Part shown: piece after piece, positions 51,568 to 61,293 of the stretch
Position numbering within the stretch: position 1 is the stretch's first letter
Layout: each line of letters begins with the position of its first letter
Assembly (NCBI GenBank): GCA_900472295.1
Contig: UCIA01000024.1
Coordinates: forward strand, 14,577 to 78,576
From: Hyphomicrobiales bacterium
GTDB lineage: Bacteria; Pseudomonadota; Alphaproteobacteria; Rhizobiales; Rhizobiaceae
Direction: 5' to 3'
DNA length: 64,000 bases
The notes under the pieces: generated by a model
Told to the model about the DNA's origin: nothing
The model's input: only the letters and a program-made list of their open reading frames with translations
The model's database searches: none
Made by a program: the position numbers and the translations under genes

Positions 51568-53856
51568 TCAACTCGCCTCGGTACGCGAGTGTGAAATGCG
51601 TACCGGAATTGCCTTGTAAGAGGGCGTGAAGCTCGTCGGATCGTGCGAATAGAGCGGTACAAGAGGATTTGCCTCGGGATAGTAAGCCGCACAGCTCCCA
51701 TTCGGGAACGAATACGGGACGATCCGAAAATTTGACAGGCGGCGTTCTACGCCGTCGGTGGACACAGTGATCAAGTCGACGCGGTCGTCGGCCTGGAAGC
51801 CACGCCTTTCCATCTCCTGTTCATTGAGGAAGAGCACGTCGCGCTGACCGAACACACCGCGATATCGATCGGACATTGAATATATCGTGGTGTTGTACTG
51901 GTCATGACTGCGCACCGTCGTCAGCCATAGCACATCGAGGCTGTCCTGGGGCGGATCCTCGCCGAGGCCATCGAAGACTAAGAAATTCGCCTTACCGGAA
52001 GCTGTCATCCAGACACGTTCGCGCGCGTTTGACGTCAGATGGAAACCGCCGGGTATGCGAATGCGAGCATTGTAGCCCTGGAAGATCGGGAGCACGTCTT
52101 CAATCGCGTCGCGAATAATGTTATAGTCGGCGGTAAAGCATTCCCAATCGACGACGGACCGTGCACCCATTGTTGCCCGCGCAATGCCGGCGACGATTGC
52201 AGGTTCGCTCATCAGGTGCTCTGACGCCGGAACATTGCGGCCCGCCGACGCGTGAACCATCGACATCGAATCCTCGACCGTGATCGACTGCGGCCCGGTG
52301 GCCTGGACGTCGATTTCGGTGCGTCCGAGGCACGGCAGGATCAGTGCTTCGCGCCCATGTATGAGATGGCTGCGATTGAGCTTGGTCGACACTTGGACCG
52401 TCAGATCGAGCTTGCGCCAGGCAGCGCGTGTCACCTCCCAGTCAGGAATCGCGGACACGAAGTTGCCGCCCATTGCGAAGAACACTTTCACCTTGCCCTC
52501 TTTCATGGCCTCCAGCGCGGTCACGACGTTGTGGCCGTGCTGAGACGGCGGCTTGAAGCCGAAGCGGCGCTCAAGCCGATCGAGAAATTCCTTTGTCGGC
52601 GTTTCGGTGATACCGACCGTGCGATCGCCCTGGACGTTGGAATGGCCGCGTACGGGGCAAAGTCCGGCGCCCTCACGGCCGATATGACCGCGCAGCAGCG
52701 CGAGATTCGCCAGCTGCTGCACGCTTTGTGCGCCCCGCCGGTGCTGCGTGATGCCCATGCCATAGACAATGATCGCTCGTTCGGCTCGCATATAGGCGCG
52801 AGCGGCGTATTCGATGTCGTCGCGAGTGAGCCCTGACTGGGACACGATGTCTTCCCATCGCGTCGCCCGCAGATCGATGGTGAGAGCTTCGATACCCGTC
52901 GTATGGCCGTTGATGAAATCCCAGTCTAGGATCGCCGGCAGTTCGCTCGCGCGCCCGGCATCGTCTGCCTCCGTGAGAACTTTCATGAGTCCCTTCACGA
53001 CCGCAACGTCGCCGCCGACACGCACCTGATAAAGCTTGGCGCTGATTGGCGTCGACGTAAGCGTTGCCATTTCGATCGGGCTCTGGGGCGACTGAAATCG
53101 CTCCAGAGCGCGCTCGCGGAACGGATTGAAGGACATGATGGTTGCTCCGCGCCGCGAGGCGTTGCGCAGGCTCGTCATCATGCGAGGGCTGTTCGTGCCA
53201 GGGTTCTGTCCGAAGATGAAGATGCAGTCCGTCTTGTCGAAATCGGAAAGCAGGCAGGTACCCTTGCCGACGCCGAGCGAGTGCGGCAGGCCGACGCTGG
53301 TGGCCTCGTGGCACATGTTCGAGCAATCAGGGAAATTGTTGGTGCCGAACTCGCGCGCGAAGAGCTGGTAGAGGAACGCTGCCTCGTTCGAGGTGCGGCC
53401 GGATGTGTAGAATTCGGCCATGTTTGGATCTGCCAATCCGTTGAGGTGGCGGGCAACGGTTGCAAAGGCTTCGTCCCAATCGACCGGCAGGTAGTGATCG
53501 GATGCGGCGTCGTAGGCCATCGGATGGGTCAGTCTCCCAACCATCTCGAGATCGAAATCGCTCCAGCTCGAAAGCTCGGCAACGGTATGGGCGGCGAAAA
53601 AATCCGGCGTGCAGCGTTTCGCCGTGGCTTCCCAGGCAACAGCCTTGCCTCCGTTCTCGCAAAACTCGAAGGATGAGGTGTGCTTGGGGTCGGGCCAAGC
53701 GCAGCCGGGGCAGTCAAATCCCTCCGGCTGGTTCATGCGCCCCAGCGTGGCTGCCCCCTTGATCGGAATCCCTTGCTCGATGAGGTGTCCGCCCAGCGAC
53801 TTGAGCGCTCCCCATCCGCCAGCCGGGGCATTGTTAGAACGGATATCTTTGGCCAT
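51568..53856 (-). CDS. FdhF/YdeP-like molybdopterin oxidoreductase
   Basis: The 762-residue protein is of the formate-dehydrogenase-alpha-like YdeP type. The Fe-S motif is EGFDCPGCAWPDPKHTSSFE followed by FCENGGKA. Cofactor-binding segments include FYTSGRTSNEAAFLYQLFAR, FGQNPGTNSPRMMTSLRNAS, RGHIGREGAGLCPVRGHSNV and QGDRTVG. The C-terminal dinucleotide-binding domain has TTVRSHDQYNTTIY. No selenocysteine or twin-arginine signal is seen, so it is cytoplasmic. ATG 53856 (MAKDIRSNNAPAGGWGAL) fits the family; an upstream frame is rejected. No electron-transfer partner gene is adjacent. The AraC gene lies 97 bases upstream, on the same strand. Confidence 0.9.
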   Translation of the reverse strand: MAKDIRSNNAPAGGWGALKSLGGHLIEQGIPIKGAATLGRMNQPEGFDCPGCAWPDPKHTSSFEFCENGGKAVAWEATAKRCTPDFFAAHTVAELSSWSDFDLEMVGRLTHPMAYDAASDHYLPVDWDEAFATVARHLNGLADPNMAEFYTSGRTSNEAAFLYQLFAREFGTNNFPDCSNMCHEATSVGLPHSLGVGKGTCLLSDFDKTDCIFIFGQNPGTNSPRMMTSLRNASRRGATIMSFNPFRERALERFQSPQSPIEMATLTSTPISAKLYQVRVGGDVAVVKGLMKVLTEADDAGRASELPAILDWDFINGHTTGIEALTIDLRATRWEDIVSQSGLTRDDIEYAARAYMRAERAIIVYGMGITQHRRGAQSVQQLANLALLRGHIGREGAGLCPVRGHSNVQGDRTVGITETPTKEFLDRLERRFGFKPPSQHGHNVVTALEAMKEGKVKVFFAMGGNFVSAIPDWEVTRAAWRKLDLTVQVSTKLNRSHLIHGREALILPCLGRTEIDVQATGPQSITVEDSMSMVHASAGRNVPASEHLMSEPAIVAGIARATMGARSVVDWECFTADYNIIRDAIEDVLPIFQGYNARIRIPGGFHLTSNARERVWMTASGKANFLVFDGLGEDPPQDSLDVLWLTTVRSHDQYNTTIYSMSDRYRGVFGQRDVLFLNEQEMERRGFQADDRVDLITVSTDGVERRLSNFRIVPYSFPNGSCAAYYPEANPLVPLYSHDPTSFTPSYKAIPVRISHSRTEAS

Positions 53857-53953
53857 CGGAGAACCTTTGGGGAGAGCTGAAGGAAATCCTTCCTCGGCAA
53901 GGAGCATTCCACCAAGCGACTTCCTTGCATCGCGGTGTTGCCAGCGATGTAGA

Positions 53954-55012
53954 CTATGTTGCGCTGGCAGCGCTCCGCGAGCGCAATCCTCCCGGTGGGG
54001 AGAGGTTGATGTGCTGCTTATCCGAGCCACAAGGCGGGTAGCGCAAGACCGTGGGATCGCTGTCGCAGGGGCGAGCTGCTGCCTCCGTGCGATTGCAGCA
54101 ACGCCAGCGATAGGGTGTCTCGCCAACGAAACGTTTAAAGACGGTGGTGAAATGGGCTTGGTTCTGAAAGCCCACGCTCAGCGCCACATCGACCAGGGTC
54201 ATCTCGGTCTCGCTGAGCATCTGCTTGGCGCGGTCAATCCGCCGCCACCGTAGGAATTCATGCGGGCGAATGCCAGTGGCCGCCCGGAACTGAGCGGCGA
54301 AATACATTCGGCTGAGCCCCGCCACTGCGGCCATATCGGCGAGCGCAATCTTCTCATCGAGATGTGAATCGACGTATTCGACGACCCGCTTCCACCGCCA
54401 TCTCGGCAGGGCAGCCGTAGCGCGTGCCCTCGGGTCTGGCTCTGGATTTGAACGCAGGGTGAGCAATCGGGTTACGATAGCAAGGCGGACTGCGTCGGCA
54501 TAGAGATCGCCAAATCCATCATGACTGCCTTCGGCCGCCTCAAGCGCGCGGGAAAGACGCTCGACGACCGGATCAGAGGAATGCCTTTGCGGGACCAGTT
54601 CGGCAAGGCCGATATCCCGGGGGGTGTCCAAGATACCCAGCCCGTCCATCGCGTTTCGGTCTGCTTCTGCGCATTGTGCCAAAGCCCCTCTGCGCACCGC
54701 GGTGGCATCAGCTTCTGCCGCTGCATTTGCATGCATCAGCAGACCACCGCGACGCGGTCGCTGCATCGCTGCGGCGGAAACCGAGAGAACGACATTCATA
54801 TGAGTGAGGGGGATGGAAATCATACCGGAATCTGGCGCCATCGGGTAGGCGTCTCGCCCTGCGTCGACCAATGACGAGCCGAGTTCGGGCGTTCGGCGCT
54901 GACCGTCGGCTTGCATCGCTTGCGCTATGCCCTTGTGTCGAAGGAGGACGGGTTGATCCTCTCCCGGCCGCCGATCGTCATGTTCGGATTCAGACAATGA
55001 GTCGAACTGCAT
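53954..55012 (-). CDS. AraC-family transcriptional regulator
   Basis: The 352-residue protein has a variable N-terminal part and a C-terminal AraC domain (about 215-315): WKRVVEYVDSHLDEKIALAD, MAAVAGLSRMYFAAQFRAAT and DVALSVGFQNQAHFTTVFKR. The final 30 residues are unusual (Arg/Ser/Pro-rich). It precedes the molybdoenzyme gene on the same strand and may regulate it. The start (55,012) is the longest; it is not supported by a clear ribosome site. Confidence 0.85.
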   Translation of the reverse strand: MQFDSLSESEHDDRRPGEDQPVLLRHKGIAQAMQADGQRRTPELGSSLVDAGRDAYPMAPDSGMISIPLTHMNVVLSVSAAAMQRPRRGGLLMHANAAAEADATAVRRGALAQCAEADRNAMDGLGILDTPRDIGLAELVPQRHSSDPVVERLSRALEAAEGSHDGFGDLYADAVRLAIVTRLLTLRSNPEPDPRARATAALPRWRWKRVVEYVDSHLDEKIALADMAAVAGLSRMYFAAQFRAATGIRPHEFLRWRRIDRAKQMLSETEMTLVDVALSVGFQNQAHFTTVFKRFVGETPYRWRCCNRTEAAARPCDSDPTVLRYPPCGSDKQHINLSPPGGLRSRSAASAT

Positions 55013-55441
55013 TGGACCATGCTCCTCTGCCTTCAGAGTTTTCCTCTGCTTGCCAGGCCAAGGTACACGGGTGGGAAAACTGCTCCATTAAATGGCAGTC
55101 TGAATGGATCATATCATCAGCTATGCGACGCATACGATGGTATTGGCGGTGGCGCCTTCGGCGCTCTGACGGTCACAGCAATCTTGGGCAGGGAGGCAGA
55201 TCTGCTTTGATCCCCGCGCCATGATCCGGTGGATAGCCGACGCGATGAACTGGTAACGCGAAAGCACGCTGGAACGCCCTCCTCGAGGCCATCCAAGCTC
55301 AAGTCGCTAAGGATCCAAATCGGCACTTGCGTTCGTTCCGGGAAGATTATCGCAAACCTATGCGGTTGAACTCCAGCTTAGTTTCGGTGATCCCCCACGT
55401 CTTGTCCCGGCGGGTCTCGTTGCCAAACTAATTATGCTAAG
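55013..55441. other. intergenic region, no gene seen
   Basis: The 429 bases between the divergent AraC and FixJ-type genes. Short frames only; a stretch near 55,140-55,200 looks weakly protein-like on the plus strand but lacks a start and a family. It should contain both promoters. Confidence 0.4.
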
Positions 55442-56140
55442 ATGGCGCTGCAATTCCGCAGCGGGAATCGTGAGAGGCGTATTGCTATCGTGACAGCAGG
55501 TTCCAATCCAGGCCCCTCCGCGTCGACGACTTTTGCGTCGATCGTCTATGTCATTGATGATGATGACGCTGTCAGGGATGCCCTGAGAGGCCTCTTCAAA
55601 TCTGTAGGGCTGCATGTCGAGTTGTTCGCCTCGGCCAGCCAATTCCTACAGCGCAAACTGCCGGAAACGCCCAGCTGCCTAGTGCTCGATATCCGGTTGC
55701 CCGGCGTTAGCGGGCTGGAATTCCAGGCTCATCTTGCAAAGTCGAACATTCAGATGCCCATTGTCTTCATTACAGGACATGGCGATGTTCCGATGTCGGT
55801 GCGGGCGATGAAGGCCGGGGCCATCGATTTTCTGACCAAGCCTTTCCGGGAACAGGACATGCTTGATGCGGTCTTCGGCGCACTCGAGAACGACCGCATA
55901 AGGTGGCAAACCGACCAGGAAGCGGCGACGCTATCAGCACTGTACAAAACGCTGACTTCTCGCGAAAAGGAGGTCATGTTCTTGGTGACCAAGGGCTTGA
56001 TGAACAAGCAGATCGCAAGCGAGATGGGGCTTAGCGAAATTACGGTCAAGATTCATCGCGGACATCTCATGCGCAAGATGGCGGTCCGAACCTTGCCCGA
56101 CCTGGTGCGGATTGCAGAACGGTTAGGCGTCAAGGCGTAA
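55442..56140 (+). CDS. FixJ-family two-component response regulator
   Basis: The 232-residue protein has a receiver domain (about 33-150) with acidic cluster YVIDDDDAVRDALRG, phosphoacceptor Asp83 in CLVLDIRLPGVSG, the Thr switch in IVFITGHGDVPMSV and Lys in DFLTKPFREQDML. A LuxR-type helix-turn-helix follows (about 168-228: LTSREKEVMFLVTKGLMNKQ and SEITVKIHRGHLMRKM). The first 30 residues are poorly conserved, so a later start (GTG 55490) is possible. A matching kinase core lies at 43,673 (FixL-like HEVNQPL box), 11 kb away. Confidence 0.9.
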   Translation: MALQFRSGNRERRIAIVTAGSNPGPSASTTFASIVYVIDDDDAVRDALRGLFKSVGLHVELFASASQFLQRKLPETPSCLVLDIRLPGVSGLEFQAHLAKSNIQMPIVFITGHGDVPMSVRAMKAGAIDFLTKPFREQDMLDAVFGALENDRIRWQTDQEAATLSALYKTLTSREKEVMFLVTKGLMNKQIASEMGLSEITVKIHRGHLMRKMAVRTLPDLVRIAERLGVKA

Positions 56141-56240
56141 CGCTGGCTCCGATTGCTCGCCGGATATCACCTTGACGGCACGCTTGCTTGGAAGGTGTGC
56201 GTTGGGCTCGTTATGAAAACGGTGCGGATTTAATCGTCGC

Positions 56241-56837
56241 TCACCCTGGTCGTCTAGCCCGAGGAACACCTTCGAGGATTGATCGCAGCTCCTCCCTTCC
56301 TCTGGCGATCCGCGACGTCAGCGTGCCCGCTGGAATGCCCAGCGCCTTCCCGGCATCGTCGTAGGAGAGGCCTTCGACCGCAACAAGCACGAGTGCTGCA
56401 CGCCGTTCGGGGTTGATCTGCTGAAGCGCCGAGAATACATCGACCGATACCAGCCTGTCGGCCTGTGGCGATGCCGCGACCATATCTATCGTTTCTGACA
56501 TCGTGGCCATTGCCCGGGCATTGCGTCTGGTGCGCCGCAACTGGTCGATGAACAGGTTGTGCATGATCGTGAATAGCCAACGGCGCGGCGTATCGCCTGC
56601 CGTCCAACTTGCCATCCTTGACAGCGCCCGTTCGAGGCAGTCCTGTACAAGGTCATCGGCGGCATCGCGGTCCCATACCAGCGCGCGCGCGTAGCCGCGC
56701 AGCCGTGGAATCTCCTCGACGATGGCTCGCCTGCGTTCGTCGACGATTTCGGCCTCTACGACACTTGCCGCGTCAACCGAGCGGAAATGCGGCTGCAGCG
56801 AAACACCGGGCGGAAGTTCGAGATGGCTCGTGTTCAT
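56241..56837 (-). CDS. ECF-type RNA polymerase sigma factor
   Basis: The 198-residue protein has sigma region 2 (YARALVWDRDAADDLVQDCL, then PRRWLFTIMHNLFIDQLRR) and region 4 (AALVLVAVEGLSYDDAGKAL, GIPAGTLTSRIARGREELRS). ATG 56837 (MNTSHLELPPG) is the first start that keeps the usual spacing before region 2; the frame is open further upstream to 56,957. No anti-sigma gene is adjacent. It lies between the FixJ-type regulator (+) and the channel gene (-). Confidence 0.9.
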   Translation of the reverse strand: MNTSHLELPPGVSLQPHFRSVDAASVVEAEIVDERRRAIVEEIPRLRGYARALVWDRDAADDLVQDCLERALSRMASWTAGDTPRRWLFTIMHNLFIDQLRRTRRNARAMATMSETIDMVAASPQADRLVSVDVFSALQQINPERRAALVLVAVEGLSYDDAGKALGIPAGTLTSRIARGREELRSILEGVPRARRPG

Positions 56838-57130
56838 TGCTATTAGGCAGTTTGCAATGGCGACGACTGCAACTCGCCACCCGGACTGAAGTCGATCGAA
56901 CACGAACCGGACAGCCACAACCGTCCGTTGGTTCGACACTGCATGTCTGGTCTCCAATACATTTGCGCCTGCCTCTCCCGGGTTTTGCCGAATCCAATCG
57001 ATGCTGTCTGCTGGGATGCCGCGCTATCATGGCGGAGCAGACAGAGGGCTTCTTTTCGAAACGACTACATTCTTTCGCGATGCAATGTGGGTGGCTCGAT
57101 GTTGAGACGGAGGTGTTCGAGCCAGGCAGA

Positions 57131-57973
57131 TCACTCGGCCGGGCCAAATGACATCCTGGCCGCGGGGGCAGGCGTGCCTTCCGCGCCGCCCTTCAGATAG
57201 GTCCAATAGATGGGAAGCCCCGTGAACAAGAACCCCCCGGCAATGTTGCCCAAGGTCACGGGGATCTGGTTCCAGTACCACCAGTCTGCGAAGCTGATCT
57301 TGGCCCCTAGCATTATCCCCATAGGAATAACGAACATGTTGACGACGCAGTGCTCGAAACCGAGCGCAAAGAAGGCGAATATTGGCAGCCAGCATCCGAC
57401 GATCCTGCCGACGACGGACCTTGAACTCGCTCCCATGACGACACCGAGGCAGACCATCCAGTTGCAGAGCATGCCCTTGACGAAACCGGTCACCAGTCCA
57501 TCATAACCATACGGTTCATAGGCGATCGTCTTCGCTTCAGCGAGAGAGCGCAGATGATCTCCGAGCGCACCCGCCCCGACATTGCCGACATCGGTTAGGA
57601 CGACATAGAGCAGCCCGGCAAAAGCGAGGGAGCCGAGCATGTTGCCAACAAAAACCCAGAACCAGTTCGCCAACATTCGGCCGACTGTCGTGCGGCGAGC
57701 CAGGACTGCCAGTGGTACCAGTCCAAAATTCCCGGTCAGGAGCTCTAGGCCGAGGATGACGATGATGGCAAATCCCACCGGGAAGATAAGAGCGCCGACA
57801 AGCGCGACATCTGTCTGAAGCGCCCCCTGCAGGGCCAGGCTCGTCGCAAAGGCCAGGAGCGCGCCAGAAAGCATGCCACGGATCAAAAGATTGGGAATGC
57901 TGTGACCGGCTTTGGCCGCGCCAACATCCACCATTGCCTGCGCGATTTCGCGCGGTGAGAGGCTGTCATTCAT
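57131..57973 (-). CDS. formate/nitrite transporter (FNT) family channel
   Basis: The 280-residue inner-membrane protein has six membrane segments. The FNT pattern is visible in AFATSLALQGAL, LELLTGNFGLVPLAVLARR, FVKGMLCNWMVCLGVVMGAS, FFALGFEHCVVNMFVIPMGI and WYWNQIPVTLGNIAGG, with the pore His in FEHCVVNMF. It would pass formate, nitrite or a related monovalent anion. ATG 57973 has GGAAGGA upstream; the frame is open further to 58,114. A formate-dehydrogenase-like gene 3.3 kb away gives a possible shared theme. Confidence 0.92.
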   Translation of the reverse strand: MNDSLSPREIAQAMVDVGAAKAGHSIPNLLIRGMLSGALLAFATSLALQGALQTDVALVGALIFPVGFAIIVILGLELLTGNFGLVPLAVLARRTTVGRMLANWFWVFVGNMLGSLAFAGLLYVVLTDVGNVGAGALGDHLRSLAEAKTIAYEPYGYDGLVTGFVKGMLCNWMVCLGVVMGASSRSVVGRIVGCWLPIFAFFALGFEHCVVNMFVIPMGIMLGAKISFADWWYWNQIPVTLGNIAGGFLFTGLPIYWTYLKGGAEGTPAPAARMSFGPAE

Positions 57974-58507
57974 GATGGCTGTCCTTCCGGTCAGGCACGT
58001 CTCCCGTGCGTCGATAACCAGGACTTTATAGCCGTCGGCATTTCGCGGCGACATACTACGCTGGGCAGGGAGATTAGGCGCTTGATCTAGGTTTAGACAT
58101 TCTTTGGTATGCATTGTCGGAGCGATCCGGTCGGGTTCCCGTCCGAAGAACAGGGTGTTTAAGATCTCACCAGTGTCACGAGCAACAACCGTATTGGCGA
58201 CATCGACCCTTCAAGCGGATCGCATTGAACAGGTGCAGATGGCATTGGCCGGAACAGCAGTTGGTCGCCTGGTCGACGCTGGTGACGCCTAACGGTAGCG
58301 CTAAGCGGGAGCCGGACTGACGCGCCACCCGCAGCAGCACATTCTTCAAACACGCGCCGTGGCACCAGTGACGAGCTGCTGCGGTTTGGTGGCTCAGCCC
58401 TGCCGCCCGATCCCTCCGAGGCGATGTGGTTCCGCAATCGTCACCCGGGCGGTGCCGCGTGCCGCGACGCCAAAGCGCGCCGGGCCCGCCTTGCGCCATC
58501 GACGAGG
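57974..58507. other. no intact gene; decayed sequence
   Basis: Between the channel gene and the recognisable malonate-decarboxylase remnant. Minus-strand frames here are broken and Arg/Ser-rich. It may be the decayed C-terminal part of the remnant, but no family motif was found. Confidence 0.45.
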
Positions 58508-59150
58508 ATATACAGCGGAGCGTTGACAATATCGATGTCGAGGCCCTGGGGGTCAAGGCGGTCGCGCGCCAGCATGGCGAAGACCATCTTGCATCCTGGT
58601 GATCTGCGCCGAGTCGCGGCTGAACAGTGGCTCGACATAGATGTTCGACGGTGCCGCGCAGTCGAAATTGACCCGGGCGCCCCAGCACATCGCCGCGCGG
58701 CATCTTGTCGATCAACTCGTTGCCGCGCAGTGAAGATCCTAACTCCGAATGCTGCCGCTTCGATACGACAGGCGAGGCCTCGGCGATGGGGCAAATGTAG
58801 GGGTTGCCCTATCGATCCGCAAACCGTCACCTAAGCGCAACATGCGGGGTCAGCTCGATGACGGAGCGCGAAAGCAGCTCAAGACGGGGGTGAACCGCCC
58901 AGAGCTGATCTTGCCGCCTAAACAGGTCAAGGTGCTAGGTGCAGCACCATGCCCGACTGCTTATATGCAGGGCCTCAATACCGCAGGATCGATCCCGGCG
59001 AACCGGGCGGTGGGAATATCGGCCTGCTTCTGGTTGTCGCCTCGTGGCAGACCCGGTCGCCGGGATGGATCACGGCTCAGCAGCTTCGTCGCTTTACGGT
59101 GGGGAGCGGTCTGCCTTTGACGTAACGGGCGGCGGCCAGGTTCTATTCGC
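58508..59150 (-). pseudogene. mdcA: decayed malonate decarboxylase alpha-subunit gene
   Basis: Several MdcA (malonyl/acetyl-ACP transferase) motifs survive in order on the minus strand but in different frames. AVIHPGDRVCHE (about 59,040-59,080) is followed after a one-base loss by GDNQKQAD, then HLDLFRR, then NELIDKMPRGDVLG, then after another shift VNFDCAAPSNIYVEPLFSRD and AQITRMQ (about 58,600-58,690). The expected 130 residues between the HLDLF and NEIVDK motifs are mostly deleted. No other mdc genes were found. It is a dead gene, and it explains why no coding frame fits this stretch. Confidence 0.82.
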
Positions 59151-59501
59151 TCGATTTTCAGTCAGTCCGTAGCGCAAGCTTGTCGGGATGGCCCCCTCGA
59201 TCAGGCATTCATAGACGAACCTCTTGCGCGGGTACGAACGCCGCCGCGCCTTCGCGCGCGGCGGCGTTCGGTTTGCCAATTCGGTCGCCTCGCGGGTCTT
59301 GGGGGCGGCCTCCTCGATTAGGGCGCCAACGTCCACGGCTTCGTCAGACCGAGTGGTTGACAAGAAGGGATGCAGTGGCGCTCACATGGTGGAAGCTCTC
59401 GATGTGAGGGTCGATGATCTAGTCGCTGCCGGCGGCCCTTTCACAACATCGCTTGGTCTTGCAAGCCGCGGCGGTAGCTGTTGCGCGTGGATGAATGGGC
59501 C

Positions 59502-59774
59502 TTAGTTATGGCCACCGAGCGTATTCACATTCGCGCAGAAGGCAGTGTACGGCTGCGTCATGCCTGCGCACTCGTTCTTCATCGCTTCTTGCTTTTCGGC
59601 AGGCATAGCCATGAAGACTTTCTTGAATTCCTTCATCGGCTTCATGGTTTTCATGCTGGCATCCGTAAAAAACGGCTTCATAGTTTCCGGCTCGCCCAGC
59701 GTGCCGGCAAATGCAATGCCGCCAGACAGGAAAAGCGCTATTGCGGTACCGAGGCAGATAGCTCTGATGCTCAT
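59502..59774 (-). CDS. small exported Met-rich protein
   Basis: The 90-residue protein has a signal peptide (MSIRAICLGTAIALFLSGGI, cleavage near AFA-GTL). The mature part is rich in Met and Lys (ETMKPFFTDASMKTMKPMKE, FKKVFMAMPAEKQEAMKNEC) and has two Cys (KNECAGM and AFCANVN) that could form a disulfide. GGGAAGGA lies ten bases before ATG 59774. Met-rich periplasmic segments can bind Cu(I), but this is inference. No family is recognised. Confidence 0.75.
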   Translation of the reverse strand: MSIRAICLGTAIALFLSGGIAFAGTLGEPETMKPFFTDASMKTMKPMKEFKKVFMAMPAEKQEAMKNECAGMTQPYTAFCANVNTLGGHN

Positions 59775-60695
59775 GGGGTATGGTCCTTCCCTGGTTCAAG
59801 TGGTACCAACGGCAAACTGCGTTGATGGATAGACGAATAGCCCCCACCCTGACTTATGTATTTCCTCTAACCACTACGCTTTTGTCTGAAAGACTGTTGC
59901 TGACTGGCCGTGCCATGACGAATTCTCTTTAACCTTTCTCGCTGAAGTCCCGCAGAATGGATGGCGCAGATCTTGGGTTGTCGCGCCGGTGCCCAGACGC
60001 CAATCAAACCCGGCTTCACCATCCGCTGCATCGCTGGCCGCTTCATGGCTCCCTAGCGCCAACGCAGCGTGCTCTTGACATGCGGCGGAGTCGAAGGTCC
60101 GGCATGGAATGCCGCTTACTCTCGGCGAGATCCATCGTTGCTTTCGAGTCGGCACCGATCGGTCGGCTATTTCTGTCCACCTATGGGCGCGTTGCATCGG
60201 GCGATATTGAAATCGCTACGGCGTTCTCAAAAGACCTTTTGCTCTGCTTTGGCGAGTATCGCGGCGCCGCAGGCAGCGGCGTTCCTTGCGCCGGTCGATA
60301 CCCGCTCCGTGCAACAGAACACCGACGAAAGGCAATATTGAATGGAGGGGCAAGGTCGCGTGACGGTGTTTGTTGCCGATCCTAGCGAAAACGGTCGATG
60401 TCAATCCGACAATGTTTAGCGCTGCCAAGGACATTGCATCGATGACATCAGACGACCTAACGGCGTCTGGTCGCAGTATTCAAGATGCCATGAGGAGGTC
60501 ACCATCCGACTTGCTCGCCGATACGCCCCGCAACAGGTTTCGCCGCACCTGAACATTAATCCGACGGTACTCGCGAGATTTCCAAGCGACGGGCCAGATA
60601 TCATTCCGGAGTGATCTGGAAGAGGTGCGAGGGCGATGTCGCACGCCCTCTCTTCTTCGTTACCGCGACACCAAGCGTTCCACCGAGGATTTTCC
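59775..60695. other. long stretch without a gene
   Basis: About 920 bases with only short, low-quality open frames on both strands and no ribosome-site/start pair followed by a convincing protein. Probably decayed DNA like the neighbouring mdcA remnant. The end of it carries the promoter of the DUF1330 gene (GAGG at 60,684). Confidence 0.45.
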
Positions 60696-61046
60696 ATGCC
60701 GACCTATCTAGTCAACCACCTGCGAATCCCTGGCGATGTACCCAACGATGAAGGTCTGTCCTATCTTGAGCAGGTGGAGGCTACGGTTGCACCGTATGGC
60801 GGTAGGTGGCTGGCGCAAGGCTCAGTCGACGTGCTCGAGGGGGCTTGGCCGGGCTCGGTCGTGCTGATGGAGTTCCCAAGCCGCGATGCTGCGAGCGCCT
60901 GGTACAATTCAGCCGCATATCAGGCGATCGCGCCTTTGCGTGTCCGCAACGCCATCTCCGACCTCGTCCTGATCGACTCGCTGCCTGATGGCTTCACAAT
61001 CAAGGAATTTGCCAAAGACGTCCGTCGGGCGCTCAAAGGAGCCTGA
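60696..61046 (+). CDS. DUF1330 family protein
   Basis: The 116-residue protein begins MPTYLVNHLRIPGDVPNDEG, then YLEQVEATVAPYGGRWLAQG and VVLMEFPSRDAASAWYNSAA, with YQAIAPLRVRNAIS. This is the alpha/beta dimeric-barrel-like DUF1330 pattern of small stress-associated or enzyme-like proteins of unknown activity. ATG 60696 has GAGG eight bases upstream; the frame extends 60 bases further without support. Confidence 0.88.
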   Translation: MPTYLVNHLRIPGDVPNDEGLSYLEQVEATVAPYGGRWLAQGSVDVLEGAWPGSVVLMEFPSRDAASAWYNSAAYQAIAPLRVRNAISDLVLIDSLPDGFTIKEFAKDVRRALKGA

Positions 61047-61293
61047 CGTTTGCTTGTCTCGATTGGTCCGAGCGACGTGGTGGCGCCATCTCCGCGTCCG
61101 GAATCGTGCGCGTTGTCGACATTAACTCTGACGTTCGAGGCGATACGCAGCCTGCTCAGATCTTGCAGATTTCGATGAATCGTGTCGCATCCTGGTGTTG
61201 GCTCGTGCAGTGCACACGCGATTCGGGGAAAACCTGGCACGAGAAAACCCCCGGCGAGTCAATGCCCGTGGCAAGTGGCGTCGCCCGTCCGTC

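Noticed and set aside
58176..58830. Two overlapping minus-strand open frames of 129 and 179 codons
   Set aside because: Part of this DNA is explained by the frameshifted malonate decarboxylase remnant; the frames themselves are Arg/Ser-rich and have no family match.
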